64,000 nucleotides of DNA from Aotearoamyces nothofagi (lineage: Eukaryota; Ascomycota; Leotiomycetes; Leotiales; Tympanidaceae): the NCBI GenBank assembly GCA_015345905.1, contig JADDTR010000005.1, forward strand, positions 744,001 to 808,000, given 5' to 3'. Position 1 is the stretch's first letter. Each line of letters starts with the position of its first letter. Positions 49,259 through 59,128 of this stretch are shown piece after piece. Made by a program: the position numbers and the translations under genes. The notes beneath the pieces are model-generated. The model saw only the letters and a list, made by a program, of their open reading frames with translations, searched no databases and was not told the origin of the DNA.

Positions 49259-49670
49259 AGGCGATGTTTTACTTTCTCCGGAGAAACAACAATCAGATAC
49301 TTATGTGGCTTGATTGTCTGCGAAACAGATATATCGGAAACGCAGTGTTGGGAAGGAAGATTGCAAGCGGTGTATAAAGGCGTTTGTTTTACTTTCTCCG
49401 GAGAAACAACAATCAGATACTTATATGGCTTGATTGTCTGCAAACAGATATATCGAGAAACGCAGTGTTGGGAAGGAAGATTGCAAGCGGTGTATAAAGG
49501 CGATGTTTTACTTTCTCCGGAGAAAACAACAATCAGATACTTATGTGGCTTGATTGTCTGCGAACAGATATATCGGGAAACGCAGTGTTGGGAAGGAAGA
49601 TTGCAAGCGGTGTATAAAGGCGATGTTTTACTTTCTCCGGAGGAAACAACAATCAGATACTTATGCGGCT
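49190..49670 (+). repeat. Four tandem copies of a 119-120 bp unit
   Basis: The unit begins CTTGATTG at 49190, 49309, 49429 and 49549 (spacings 119, 120, 120). It contains TCTCCGGAG and ends CAGATACTTATGTGG. Copies are nearly identical, differing by a few substitutions and single-base indels that shift frame. The array is therefore not held in one reading frame and is probably recent. It abuts the NLR-gene fragment, whose stop codon lies in the first copy. Confidence 0.93.
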
Positions 49671-50389
49671 GACCATGGAGATATAGTAGGGCTCTAACTA
49701 CTCGGTCAAAGAGTGTTGTCTACGTGTTATGGACCTGGCAGAGAGTACAGAGAGATGGGGGGGAGAGAGTCCTAAGTGGAAGGCAGAAACTCTTATATAA
49801 CCCTAACCCCGCCGGACGGGCTGGCTGGCTGCCGGCATGGTTCTCAATCGCGACCCCTCCATCCATCCCCCTTCCCCACGCATCCGCATCCACCCATCCA
49901 CCCATCCCCCTCTAATACAAGGCGTAATACAGGGCGTAATACAGGGCGTAATACAGGGCGTAATACAGGGCGTGATGCAGGGCGTAATACAGGGCGCAAT
50001 ACACGGCTCATACCGTATCTCTCCAAGCCCCGCAGCACCGTACGAAGCCAAACTCCCGAACCGTCAGGCCCGTAGGCGTGCCGGACGGGGGATGTGGGCG
50101 GAAGCTGCAGGACGCTGTTGCGGTCTGCGGGGGCCCGGTTGGATGGCGATGGAGGGGGGTGGAGATGGAGATGGGAGGAATTCGTATGGGTGGATTAGAT
50201 AATACAGCAACCAGCGAGCCCCTACTGCGGTATTGTACGAGTACGATCCAAGTACGTCTCTCCCAGGATTATCCTGCTCGTACGAGCGTTAGACATTAAT
50301 CCGTATTATTACTATTTATTAATCAGGTAATTAAGATATACTCCTTTCCCCCCTCCCTCCTCCCCACCCCGCCCATCAAGCCCCCCCAA
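49671..50389. other. Intergenic low-complexity DNA
   Basis: Contains CATCC-rich short repeats (about 49,853-49,910), the 12-bp minisatellite, and GGA-rich DNA around 50,140-50,190. No gene seen. Confidence 0.5.
49912..50004 (+). repeat. 12-bp minisatellite, about eight copies
   Basis: Unit GGCGTAATACAG repeated head to tail with small variants (GGCGTGATGCAG, GGCGCAATACAC). The unit length is a multiple of three, but no gene is supported across it. Confidence 0.9.
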
Positions 50390-52161
50390 TCAGTACTTTG
50401 GCGCGTAAACAAAAGCCACCTGGTCGAGCGCGTCGCCGCTCTGGCCGGCGAAGCCGACGATCGCCCACCCGGACGGCGCCGTATACGTCGTGCAGTCCGA
50501 CGTGGTCTTGCCGGCGCTGACGGTGCGGGCCTTGCTCGTCGTGGCGAGGACGTAGAAGATGCGGGTGCCGCTGTTGTACGTGCCCTCGCAGACCTTGGCC
50601 GACGTCCAGTACTCGCCCGTCGCGAGCGTCAGCGAGTGGGCCGTGCCGCCGGTGCCGCCGTGCGCGAAGCTGGCGCCGCTGGTGAGCGTCAGCCCGACGG
50701 CGTCGACGCGGTTGCCGCCGCGGATCGTGATGACCGACGCGACGGGGCTGCTGGGGATCGAGGGCACGTCGTTGTACCAGTCGCCGCCCGTGCCGCCGAT
50801 GAAGTCTGACTGGCGGAGGTTGGCGTTCGAGGTCCAGCTGAAGTTGACCGTGATGGGGTTGTGGTCGGTCAGGACGGACCCGTCGGATTGTAGGAACTTA
50901 TACGACTCGTAGTTGAAGTATGTGGCGCTGACCGTGGTGAGGGTCGAGCCGCGGAAGAGGACTTTGTCCACCGTCTCGCACGTTTCGTTGGCCGAGGGGT
51001 TGTCGCAGAGGGATTCCACCGTGGGGTAGATCCCGTCGCGCTCGAGCAAGACCCAGGCATCCGAGAGATCGTTCTGGGTCGCGAAGAGGCGGATGTTATC
51101 GAGGGTGCGGCTGTAGCGGGAGTTGGTGTCGCCCATCACGACGACAGCGTTGCCGGTAGACCAGGTGTCGATGTAGGTTGCGACCTGGGCGACGTTTGCT
51201 GTGCGGGCAGTCTCGTCACCGCTTTCAACTCTATGCGATGTAAGTATTTGGGCTTCAGCCAAGAGGAGATCGAGGGCATGAGGAGCTGGCATGTGCCGAT
51301 GGTTTCAGGAGATGGAGTCTTGACATACCCGGCATCTGCATGGATGTTATAGAAATCTATATATACTCCCTCGGATACGAGAGTTCGCATGAATGTAAAG
51401 CCTTTGGGAGTCAAACAATCCGATCCAGAAGCATCAGAGCACTTGTTCCATTTTACTCGTGTGAAGCCGATCCAGGGGAAGTTGGCTAACGTGTTCAAGC
51501 CACTACCGATAGCAGCACCGCCCGAGGTTGCAGTGCGGTATGGGTGATCATCGGTCTTGTAGATGTATGCATGGTAGTTGAAGTCCTTTTAGAAGTTAGT
51601 TGTGTTTGCTTTTGTCTTTTTATCCTCTGGATATTTTGTGTGCTTGGAATATTGTGCTTGAGATATCGTGCTTGAAATATCATGCTTGGAATATCGTGCT
51701 TGAAATATTGTACTCGGACTATCACTACCCATCAAGGCAGTAGTCGCAACCAGCCATCTAGCCACCAAGGAAACCCGACACGATTGCTAAAGAAGATTTG
51801 AAAAACAGACGCCCAAGCCAAGCCAGCACATACAACAAGATCAGATCCGTTGCTCCATCGACCAAGCAAAAGCCCAGAAGACGGCCAGACCTTCTCGGTA
51901 CGGGCGGCAGAGCAGCAAGAGACAGGTATGAAACTCGGCAGCTCAACTGACCTCCTGGACGTGGATAACATCATAGTCGTACTCTGCGAAGTAGCTCCCG
52001 ATCGTCTCGGCGTTGGTCGACTTGTCTCCCGTGACATCGTTGTCGTTGAAGATGGCCGGCAGACCCGCCACGTTCATGGTCAGCACGTTGAACGTCCCAC
52101 TGGTGGCAGCAGCCGCCAGCGCCTTTCCCACCAGGAGGCCGTAGACGAGAGGATGGAGCAT
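50390..52161 (-). CDS. Secreted EEP-family phosphodiesterase with jacalin-like lectin domain
   Basis: Exons 52161-51952, 51585-51329 and 51230-50390 give 435 residues. A signal peptide (MLHPLVYGLLVGKALAAAAT) leads into an endonuclease/exonuclease/phosphatase domain. Its catalytic set is complete: N30 (LTMN), E70 (HVQE), H152 (NIHAD), D190 and N192 (MGDTNSRY), D244 (VDKVLF), D278 and H279 (LTDHNPI). This pattern is shared by sphingomyelinases, inositol phosphatases and DNase I. From about residue 298 a jacalin-like lectin domain follows (FIGGTGGDWYND, ITIRGGNRVDAVGLTL, ending DQVAFVYAPKY). The product is probably an extracellular hydrolase directed to glycans. The last exon is very GC-rich. 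The first intron is 366 bp, far longer than others here, and holds a 14-bp repeat. Substrate is unknown. Confidence 0.88.
51640..51723 (+). repeat. 14-bp tandem repeat inside the first intron of the EEP-jacalin gene
   Basis: Six units of the form GTGCTTGRAATATY (51640-51723), variants differing at two or three positions; the last unit is the most divergent. The array lies on the intronic side of the second exon and accounts for about a quarter of the intron. Confidence 0.88.
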
Positions 52162-53480
52162 CGTGAAGGGCGACGTGCCTGCTCTCTCTGCAGCAGCCGG
52201 GTAAGATTCTCGAGTTGGGCGGGGAGCCAGGTGAGCGAGCAGTCTGTCGGTGATCTGTCTCTCTCTTTCTCTCTCTCTCTCCCTCCCCTCCCTGCCAGGA
52301 CAAAGGGGCCCGGCCGATTTATAGCCCTCGCCCACGGCGACCCCCCCCCCCATGCAGCGCTGCCTGCCCGCGAGAGCAGCAGCGCCGAGCGGTCGTCACG
52401 GCCGCAGGAGCCAGCGCCGGAAGAAGAGAAGAGGCACACCAGGAGGAAGACCCGGGCCAGGAGGGAGGAGAGAGAAAACCCACAAACAGCACCACCCGCG
52501 CCCGCGCCATGCAATCATCACGTCTGGCCTCTGCGACGCTCGTCACCGCGCACCCGGGACGTGCCAAGCCGAGCCGCGCGAGCGAGCAGGCGAGCAGGCG
52601 AGCAGGCGAGCAGGCAAGCGAGCAGGCAAGCCAGCCAGCCAGCCCGGCACGCGCGCGCGCACGCACCAGCATCCCATCTCCGTCGCCCGCGGCAGATGGG
52701 AAAAGGGGGGGACAGGCAGACAGACAGGCAGCAGGTAGCAGGGGGGCGAAGGGGGACTAGATAGACAGACAGTAGGGATATCCAGGGGGCACAGGCAAGC
52801 GAGAAAGAAAGAAAGAAGAAGAAAAAAAGGGCGCCAATAGCGACTCAGCCCATCGGGCACGACACGACGTCTTCTCTTCTCTTCTCTTCTCTTTTTTCCC
52901 TCCTCCACCCTCCGGCCAGCTCGCCCTTTTTTTTTTTCTCTCTCTCTCTAGAAACAGGCCACGGGCCCCGGTTTTTTTTTTTTGGCGGGGCGGGCGGGCG
53001 GGCGGGCGGGGTGTGCGCGCGCGCGACGTGCTGGATGGCGAGGGACATCGCTTTGGATTTGGATTTGGATTTGGATTGGATGGTGGGTGTGGGTGTGGGA
53101 GAGGAGGAGGAGGAGGAGGGTATAGGAGGGTATAGGAGGTACAGTGAGCAGGTACAGCAAGGCAAGGCAAGGCAGCTGCCCTGATCAAAAATCAAATACT
53201 CGATCGGTTTTGCGCGGGTGCTGACGTTAGCGTTTTCCGTTACTCTTTCTCTCTCTCTCTCCGTGTGTGTGGTTGGCGGAGACTGTGCGCTGGGTTTTCT
53301 GAGAGAGGAGAGGAGAAGGGGGGGGGGGTTGGGTGTTCGGTGGCTGTGTGGTAGCTGTAGTGGTAGCTTTAGTAGTAGTGGTAGCTTTAGTCGTAGTAGT
53401 AGCTTTAGTATCGTGGCTGTGTGGTAGCTGTAGTATAGCTCTAGCAGTAAGCTGTAGCAGTACAAAGGAATTAGAACAGA
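52162..53480. other. GC-rich low-complexity region
   Basis: Promoter side of the EEP-jacalin gene, then simple-sequence DNA: CT run 52,257-52,285, GCGAGCAG-type repeats 52,586-52,640, TCTTC run 52,869-52,893, GGGC tract and GC dinucleotides 52,986-53,024, GGATTT hexamers 53,053-53,080, GAG run 53,101-53,117, and TAGCTGTAG/TAGCTTTAG repeats 53,343-53,455. Open frames here come from composition, not coding. Confidence 0.7.
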
Positions 53481-54274
53481 GCGAAGAATAGCAACCTTCA
53501 ACAGAGATATAACTGTATCAATTAGAACAGTTGATACAGAGATTAACATTCATCCAACTACTTTTAATATTTTATATTTTATATATCCACCTCTTGCAGT
53601 TTAGATTCTCGATTCTAAAACTTGAGATAAGATTATTAAATCTTGTCTATTGTAATATAGTCTTTTATTAAAACCAGTCTATTCTATTCCAAATCAACTA
53701 ATTCTTCAACTTTAAAGTAAAACTCTATCTATCTATTCTATCTCTCTATTCTATTCTATTTCCTTATTTGATTTTATTTATTTATCGACTCTATTTTATT
53801 TATTCTATTAGTCTCTCTTTATATATATAGTCTTTTGTTATATAGTTATATTATTACTTACTTTTATCTACTTTTATATACCTTTATATACTTTTACTTA
53901 CTTTTATATACTTTTACTTACTTCTATATACTTTTATATACTATTATATACTACTATATACTACTATTTACTCTTATCTATTAAATCTAGACTCTATACA
54001 ACAACCAATCAATCAGCTTAATATTATATAGAGTATAAATCTATCTTATATTAATAAATCTATTTTATATATTCAGTTTATTATCTATTATCTTATTACT
54101 CTATTAATAATATCTTATCTTATTTTTATTCTATCTCTTTTATCTTCTTTATCAAGTCCAACTATTTCTATTCTACTCTACTCTATTCTATCTTGTTCTA
54201 TCTATTCTATCTTATTTTATTCTTTTATTAATCTGTTCTATTTTATTTCCATCTGTTATTCTAAGTATATATTA
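53481..54274. other. AT-rich block with strong G depletion on the plus strand
   Basis: T, A and C dominate and G is rare, most clearly from 53,690 to 54,260. Short words such as TATTCTA and TACTTTTA recur without a fixed period. No gene seen. Confidence 0.75.
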
Positions 54275-54429
54275 TTCTTTTCTCTTTTTTTTCTTCCTCT
54301 TTCTTTTCTCTCTTCTCTTCTCTTCTCTCTCTTCTCCTCTTCCTTTCTCTCTCTACTCTCTCCTCTTTCTCTCCCCTCCTCTCTCCCCTCTTCTTCCTCC
54401 TCTCCTCTCCTCTCCCCTCTCCCCTCTCC
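54275..54429 (+). repeat. About 155-bp polypyrimidine tract
   Basis: Nearly pure C/T on the plus strand, with a single purine near 54354, built from TTCTC, TCCTC and CCCTCTC words. The complementary strand is pure purine. Confidence 0.9.
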
Positions 54430-55062
54430 AGTCCAATAACCAAACCAAACCAAACCGTAATCACTTCCCCCCCCCTCTATAAAAAAGCCTCGGCATCTCC
54501 CTTCTCCTCCACAATGCGCAGCCCACTACTCACCACTCACCACTCAGAGGGACATCAGTCCGATACGCGATGTTAATTTAAAGCACGCGCCCGCCATCCA
54601 ATACCCGTCGTCTCGACTCCAACGTGCGCATACAGACTCGCATACTGGCATACTCGCCCGCCCCGCTTCGATAGATCGCTTAAGCAGCATGCATTCGTAT
54701 AGACTAATCTTCCGTGCGTGATGCAGTATGCAGTATGCAGTATGCCTCCGAGAATTTATATTAAACGCATATCGGCTCGAGCGGTTGGGTATATACGTCA
54801 CGCGTTATAGCTTCCATAATAGGCAGGCATTTCTGCAGCTGCCGCAGCGAAATAGGTCTAACAGTACCAATACCCCTGTTTCTACTACACTATCTTATCT
54901 ACTATAGGATACATACAGGTACATATTCCACACTTCCAAGGATATAAGCTTTTCCCCTTAATTAGCCCCCGTTCCCTAGATATATACCCGTCCCTATCCA
55001 TGTCCAGAACAAATACAATCCATCCAATCCATCCAAAGCCGCGACAAGAATAAAATTAAAAT
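54430..55062. other. 3' flank of the PH-domain gene, no other gene seen
   Basis: Mixed-composition DNA. A short CAGTATG triplet-like repeat lies at about 54,722-54,742, and CCATCCAA repeats occur just before the stop codon of the next gene. Confidence 0.5.
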
Positions 55063-57768
55063 TCAGACTCCGATACTGTTCCTCGCACTCATCGGACTTC
55101 TCGTCTCGCCCGCTGGCGGAAGCGGAGGTAGTGCGCAGTTTGGTGGTGGTGCGGGGGGTGGTCCTTCGACGAGATGTGGTATGCTGCGACGGTGTAACGC
55201 CTTTGCGTTCCTGTTGGCCTTGGCTTTCTGGATAGAGGGAGACTGGAAGGAGATGGGCGGTGTTGACGGTTCGCGCAGTCTGGGCCTTGTAGCTGGTGAT
55301 CTTGGTAAAGAAAAGGTTTCATGAGGTTTGCTAGAGGTGGCAGGCGGTGGCGGTGCCTTGAATGAGCGTGGTTGTGGGGTACGCAGTTGCTGCTCTGAAC
55401 TTCTCGATCGGCGTAGCTTCCTGGTAGTGGCTCCTAGAGCTTCCTTGTGTTGGGATTTTGGTGATTGTGAGACGGTAGATGCAGTAGCCGGCATCGATTC
55501 TGTCAGGGTCGGAGAACTAGGCAAGGGAATCATCTCGGGTGAGATATGAGTTGGTCGGGTGGGAGAAGGTGGCAGAGGAACCATCTCTGGCGATATATCA
55601 GTCGCATGAATTGTATTAATTGGCGAGTCCGATACGTCTCTGTTCTCTGGCCGAGAAGGAAATGTAAAATCAATGTGCGATGTTCCTGGAGACTTCAGCG
55701 GCGTTCTGGTGGGTTTCGGAGGTGCAAGACTCAATCGGCGACTCGATTTCTGAGCCATGGGCCCTGGGGATATCTTGAGAGATAGTGAGCGAGCAGGGAC
55801 GTTGTTGACCGTTATCGCCTTTCTCGGGATTGTTTTTCTACACGATGACTCTGTCGGAGTATAAGCCGAGGTGGACTGCCTCACGGGGGATGGAGCATCT
55901 TTGACAGGAGATAAAGGTCTGGCCAGCAGTGGCGCAGGCGGACCCTTCCTATTGCCTTTCATGGATGTTTCATGTGGTCGAGCAAGAGACCTTCCAGGGC
56001 TCAGCAGGAATGACATGGAATCGTCGGGGATTTTGGTAATGGAATACCGCACAGCGTGTGGCACACTGAAATTTGGCGTGGATGGAGAAGCAGAAATGAT
56101 GTTTCGTCCAGGCCCAGTATATGTCGAGTGGGGACGTGTCCGCGGAACCTTCACTGCTAGTTGACTCTCAAAGGCAGCACTGTTCAAGGCTTGCATCGAT
56201 CCGCGCCGCTCGCTGATCGCTGTAGCATTAGGTCTCCGTCTCGCCCCTTCAGGAAACTCGATCGACTCGTGTTCTTCGGTCCATGCAAAGCTCTTATTTG
56301 TTGGGGAACAAGCTGGAGAAGACCCCGGGGATGTGATGATGGTACGCGTACCAGATGACATGTAGGAATATCGATTAGAGCTATCCCTGAGGGAATCAAG
56401 CTGTTGGCCATCATGTGAGGTGACACTCGTGGCAACCGAAACCGTGTCTGCGGAAGGCCTCACCCTGGAATGGCTGGCATCGACCTCACTGGACTCTTGA
56501 TCTGCATTGCTAGACGACCTCTTCCACGATACAATGAAGGCGTTTGTCGGTGGAGTCGGAGGATCCGAAAACCTGTCGGGGTCTCTCTGAACTAGACTTC
56601 TACGACTTGGGTTTCCCTGCAGTTGTATGACTTGGTCGTGGGATTTTGGCTTTCCCGTCTCGGTAAGATACTGCTTTCCACCTAGAGCCTCGATCTCGCG
56701 ACGTATGAGTGTAAGCCAAGATTCCAGCTCTTCCGCACCATCGAGAACCAGCAAGAAGCTGGTCGCACTCCTACGGTAATCTTCGCCTCGGAACGCAAGT
56801 CGAGAGAGCAGAGAGCGTGCATCTGGCGCGGGAGTGCCATCCGAATCCATGGCTTGCGAGATTTGAAGAACCCAATGCTTGCCTGGGATCACATCACTTG
56901 CGAAAGCCACCGAATCCCTCCCGAGCTGCATCATCTTCTGTGGTAATCGATCAAATGACCCTTCAGCAGAATACTGAAGCAAGTAGCCAGATGTCACCAG
57001 CATGTATATCTTCTGGGTCCAATCCGCTTTGGATATCGATGCAGAAATCTGCCGCCGGTGCTTGTTTCGTGCCCTCTCTATCTTTCTGGCAGCGGCCTGG
57101 GCCTCGGTGCCATGTCCGTCCGCTCCTAGCTGAGATGGGTCAATAGCCACACTCTTCTTGTGGCTACTGATGCGTAGTATCGAGTCTGCTGAGAGGGTCG
57201 ACGATGACAGCTGCGCATACTTTATTGCTTGCGGATATGCCTGGAAGAGCGGTGGAGGATCCCATGCTGCAGATGTTCGCGTTGCATGCGTGATAGATCT
57301 CTTACCGGATGACCTTGCAATGCCTCTAACTAAGGGGTTTGACTTTGTAGATCTTGATCTCATAGATGCCAGCCGTGAAGGCTTCTCGGTAACTGGAGCA
57401 GCACCAGCTTTCGTAGCAGAATATTCCACAACGGCACTCTCGTTCAGAAGATGCGGGTCCAGCTCCACAGCAGGTATAACCTTCTCGTTTCTCTCTGTCA
57501 GCCCTTCCCTCGCCGTAAATTGCTCCTGGACGGGTGAGGCAATCTTCGTGGGCTTGGCGTCCAGCCTCGACCTACTGAACATGTTTCGAAGGCCACCCTT
57601 CGACGGAGCTTTATGGACTCTCTTTGTCCCTAAGGGTACTCGCTCATCGCCTCCGGGTAGTTTACTTGGACGTGGTGGCCGTGCACGATGAGAGAATGCA
57701 AAGGTAGACCTAAGAGAGAACGAGTCGCCCGAAGCGTTCTCCAGATGGTCTCTGGAAAGACCTGTCAT
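55063..57768 (-). CDS. Large PH-domain protein of unknown function
   Basis: One exon of 901 residues from the first ATG at 57768. The frame stays open upstream to about 57873, so a spliced 5' exon could add residues. The N-terminal ~230 residues are basic and disordered (RGLRNMFSRSRLD-like context). A pleckstrin-homology domain spans roughly residues 230-390: DWTQKIYMLVTSGYLLQYSA at its start, HWVLQISQAM in the middle, and the C-terminal helix with its key tryptophan in GAEELESWLTLIRREIEALG. The remaining ~500 residues are low complexity with many SP, PxxP and SR motifs (PPLPPAGETR, PPPPATSS), suggesting SH3 or phospho-dependent partners. PH domains bind phosphoinositides, so membrane or cortex recruitment is likely. 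I know no named orthologue. Confidence 0.82.
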   Translation of the reverse strand: MTGLSRDHLENASGDSFSLRSTFAFSHRARPPRPSKLPGGDERVPLGTKRVHKAPSKGGLRNMFSRSRLDAKPTKIASPVQEQFTAREGLTERNEKVIPAVELDPHLLNESAVVEYSATKAGAAPVTEKPSRLASMRSRSTKSNPLVRGIARSSGKRSITHATRTSAAWDPPPLFQAYPQAIKYAQLSSSTLSADSILRISSHKKSVAIDPSQLGADGHGTEAQAAARKIERARNKHRRQISASISKADWTQKIYMLVTSGYLLQYSAEGSFDRLPQKMMQLGRDSVAFASDVIPGKHWVLQISQAMDSDGTPAPDARSLLSRLAFRGEDYRRSATSFLLVLDGAEELESWLTLIRREIEALGGKQYLTETGKPKSHDQVIQLQGNPSRRSLVQRDPDRFSDPPTPPTNAFIVSWKRSSSNADQESSEVDASHSRVRPSADTVSVATSVTSHDGQQLDSLRDSSNRYSYMSSGTRTIITSPGSSPACSPTNKSFAWTEEHESIEFPEGARRRPNATAISERRGSMQALNSAAFESQLAVKVPRTRPHSTYTGPGRNIISASPSTPNFSVPHAVRYSITKIPDDSMSFLLSPGRSLARPHETSMKGNRKGPPAPLLARPLSPVKDAPSPVRQSTSAYTPTESSCRKTIPRKAITVNNVPARSLSLKISPGPMAQKSSRRLSLAPPKPTRTPLKSPGTSHIDFTFPSRPENRDVSDSPINTIHATDISPEMVPLPPSPTRPTHISPEMIPLPSSPTLTESMPATASTVSQSPKSQHKEALGATTRKLRRSRSSEQQLRTPQPRSFKAPPPPATSSKPHETFSLPRSPATRPRLREPSTPPISFQSPSIQKAKANRNAKALHRRSIPHLVEGPPPAPPPNCALPPLPPAGETRSPMSARNSIGV

Positions 57769-58307
57769 CTTTAATTCTAGCAGTTTGCCAATTGGATCTC
57801 GTTGGCGGGATCTGGGAGAGCCAGCACTTCCCAGCGCAGCGCAGGCGAATTGGACGTCTGCGGAGCTCTGCACTTGGTTGACCGAGGTGGAGGTGAGCGC
57901 TGGAGGTGACAGGGATCAGCGAACTCTGTCTTCACGTATCGAATTGGAGTTGCATTGCGAAGCTGTTCGTGTGCCGTCTTTCCAATTGATGTACTGTCAG
58001 CACTCGGCCCGGGACAGGTATATAGCACAGGCCGTGAGCTGCTGGAGACAGATTGTGGTTGGCCATGTAACGTGCGCAGGTCTCGAGACTGGCAGACGCG
58101 GCAAGACTGATCGTAATACCTCGTGGCACGGATGGGGTAGAGATGCAGTGTAGGATCGGAAAGGCAGGTAGCTGGTGGTAAAGGCTAGAAGGGAGAGGGA
58201 GAAGGAAGAGGGCGGGAGATAGCTTGGACGAGAGCGAGCGAGAGCCCAGATCTAAATGGGCCGCGCAGGATCGGTGTATGACGCATGCAAGCTGGAGGAG
58301 AGGGTGC

Positions 58308-58312
<5 letters not shown>

Positions 58313-58359
<47 letters not shown>

Positions 58360-58361
58360 AG
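58313..58361 (+). repeat. (GA)n microsatellite
   Basis: About 22 uninterrupted GA dinucleotides following GAGGAGAG. Pure purine on the plus strand, so length-unstable and able to form triplex DNA. Confidence 0.95.
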
Positions 58362-58507
58362 AAGAGCAGAACGCTGTGTCGCCGATGCAGCTCCGACACT
58401 GCCAGAGCGGGCTGCAGGCTCAGGGCAGAGCAGAGCAGACGCAGACGCAGAAGCAGAGGCAGATACGGCGTGATAGCAAAGTCAAAAGATGCTGAGGCTG
58501 GATTGGA

Positions 58508-58562
58508 TTGTATGTATGGATGTATGTATGGATGTATGTATGGATGTATGTATGTATGCATG
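58508..58562 (+). repeat. GTAT/GGAT tetranucleotide repeat with 12-bp higher order
   Basis: TGTATGTATGGA repeats about four times before degrading to TGTATGTATGCATG. Open in every frame only because of its composition. Confidence 0.9.
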
Positions 58563-58653
58563 TATACGGTGCACTGGACACGGTGCTATGCTGTATACTG
58601 CATCGATGTGCCGTGCCGGTGGACAGGGCGCGGCTGGATGGGGCATGGTTGGG

Positions 58654-58712
58654 CGCGGGAGGTGTGGGAGGTGTGGGAGGTGTGGGTGGTGTGGGTGGTG
58701 TGGGTGGGCACT
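58654..58712 (+). repeat. GGGAGGTGT / GGGTGGTGT 9-bp minisatellite
   Basis: Three units with GGGAGGTGT followed by units with GGGTGGTGT. G-rich on the plus strand, so G-quadruplex formation is possible. Confidence 0.88.
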
Positions 58713-58779
58713 GCAGGTACAGGACCAGGCAGTGGACGACGGACAGGCCGCTACTCTGTCTGCCCTACGGGGGGGCGTC

Positions 58780-58894
58780 GGGGTCAGGGTGTTGGGGTGT
58801 TAGGGCATCAGGGTGTCAGGGTGTCAGGGCATCAGGGCATCAGGGCATCAGGGCATCAGGGCATCAGGGCATCAGGGTGTCAGGGCATCAGGGT
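58780..58894 (+). repeat. 9-bp minisatellite GCATCAGGG / GTGTCAGGG
   Basis: About a dozen head-to-tail copies alternating between GCATCAGGG and GTGTCAGGG variants. The 9-bp period makes an S-G-H-Q-G-I-R-A-type peptide in frame, but there is no start context or homology to support a gene. Confidence 0.92.
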
Positions 58895-59049
58895 ATAATA
58901 ATAAGAATCAAAGTGCTGCTCGGGGCAGGACAGGACAGGACAGGACTGCGCCGCCGGGGACATTGGTAGACGACAGCACGCACCGTAGGAGGCAGCAGTG
59001 GGCCCGTGACACAGGCCGGCTGCTGACCCTGCGCCTGGCTATTCATAGG

Positions 59050-59128
59050 TACAGTACAGTGTATACAGTATATAGGTACAGTGTATAGGTACAGTGTATA
59101 GGTACAGTGTATAGGTACAGTACAGTAC
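59050..59128 (+). repeat. 14-bp minisatellite GGTACAGTGTATA
   Basis: About five units of GGTACAGTGTATA with one or two variable bases, starting just after 59,047 and ending in GTACAGTACAGTACATC. Confidence 0.85.

Noticed and set aside
49116-49672. Plus-strand protein frames with QIYRETQCWEGRLQAVYKG repeats
   Set aside because: They translate the 120-bp tandem array, whose copies shift frame relative to one another.
52319-53549. Several 100-230 codon frames in GC-rich and CT-rich DNA
   Set aside because: They translate simple repeats (R/A/G, P/L or S/R runs) on both strands.
54256-54464. Minus-strand E/R/K-rich frame
   Set aside because: It is only the translation of the polypurine strand of the 54.3-kb tract.
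58508-58969. Frames encoding M-Y-V-W and S-G-H-Q-G-I-R repeats
   Set aside because: Direct products of 12-bp and 9-bp satellites, open in more than one frame, without a supporting gene structure.
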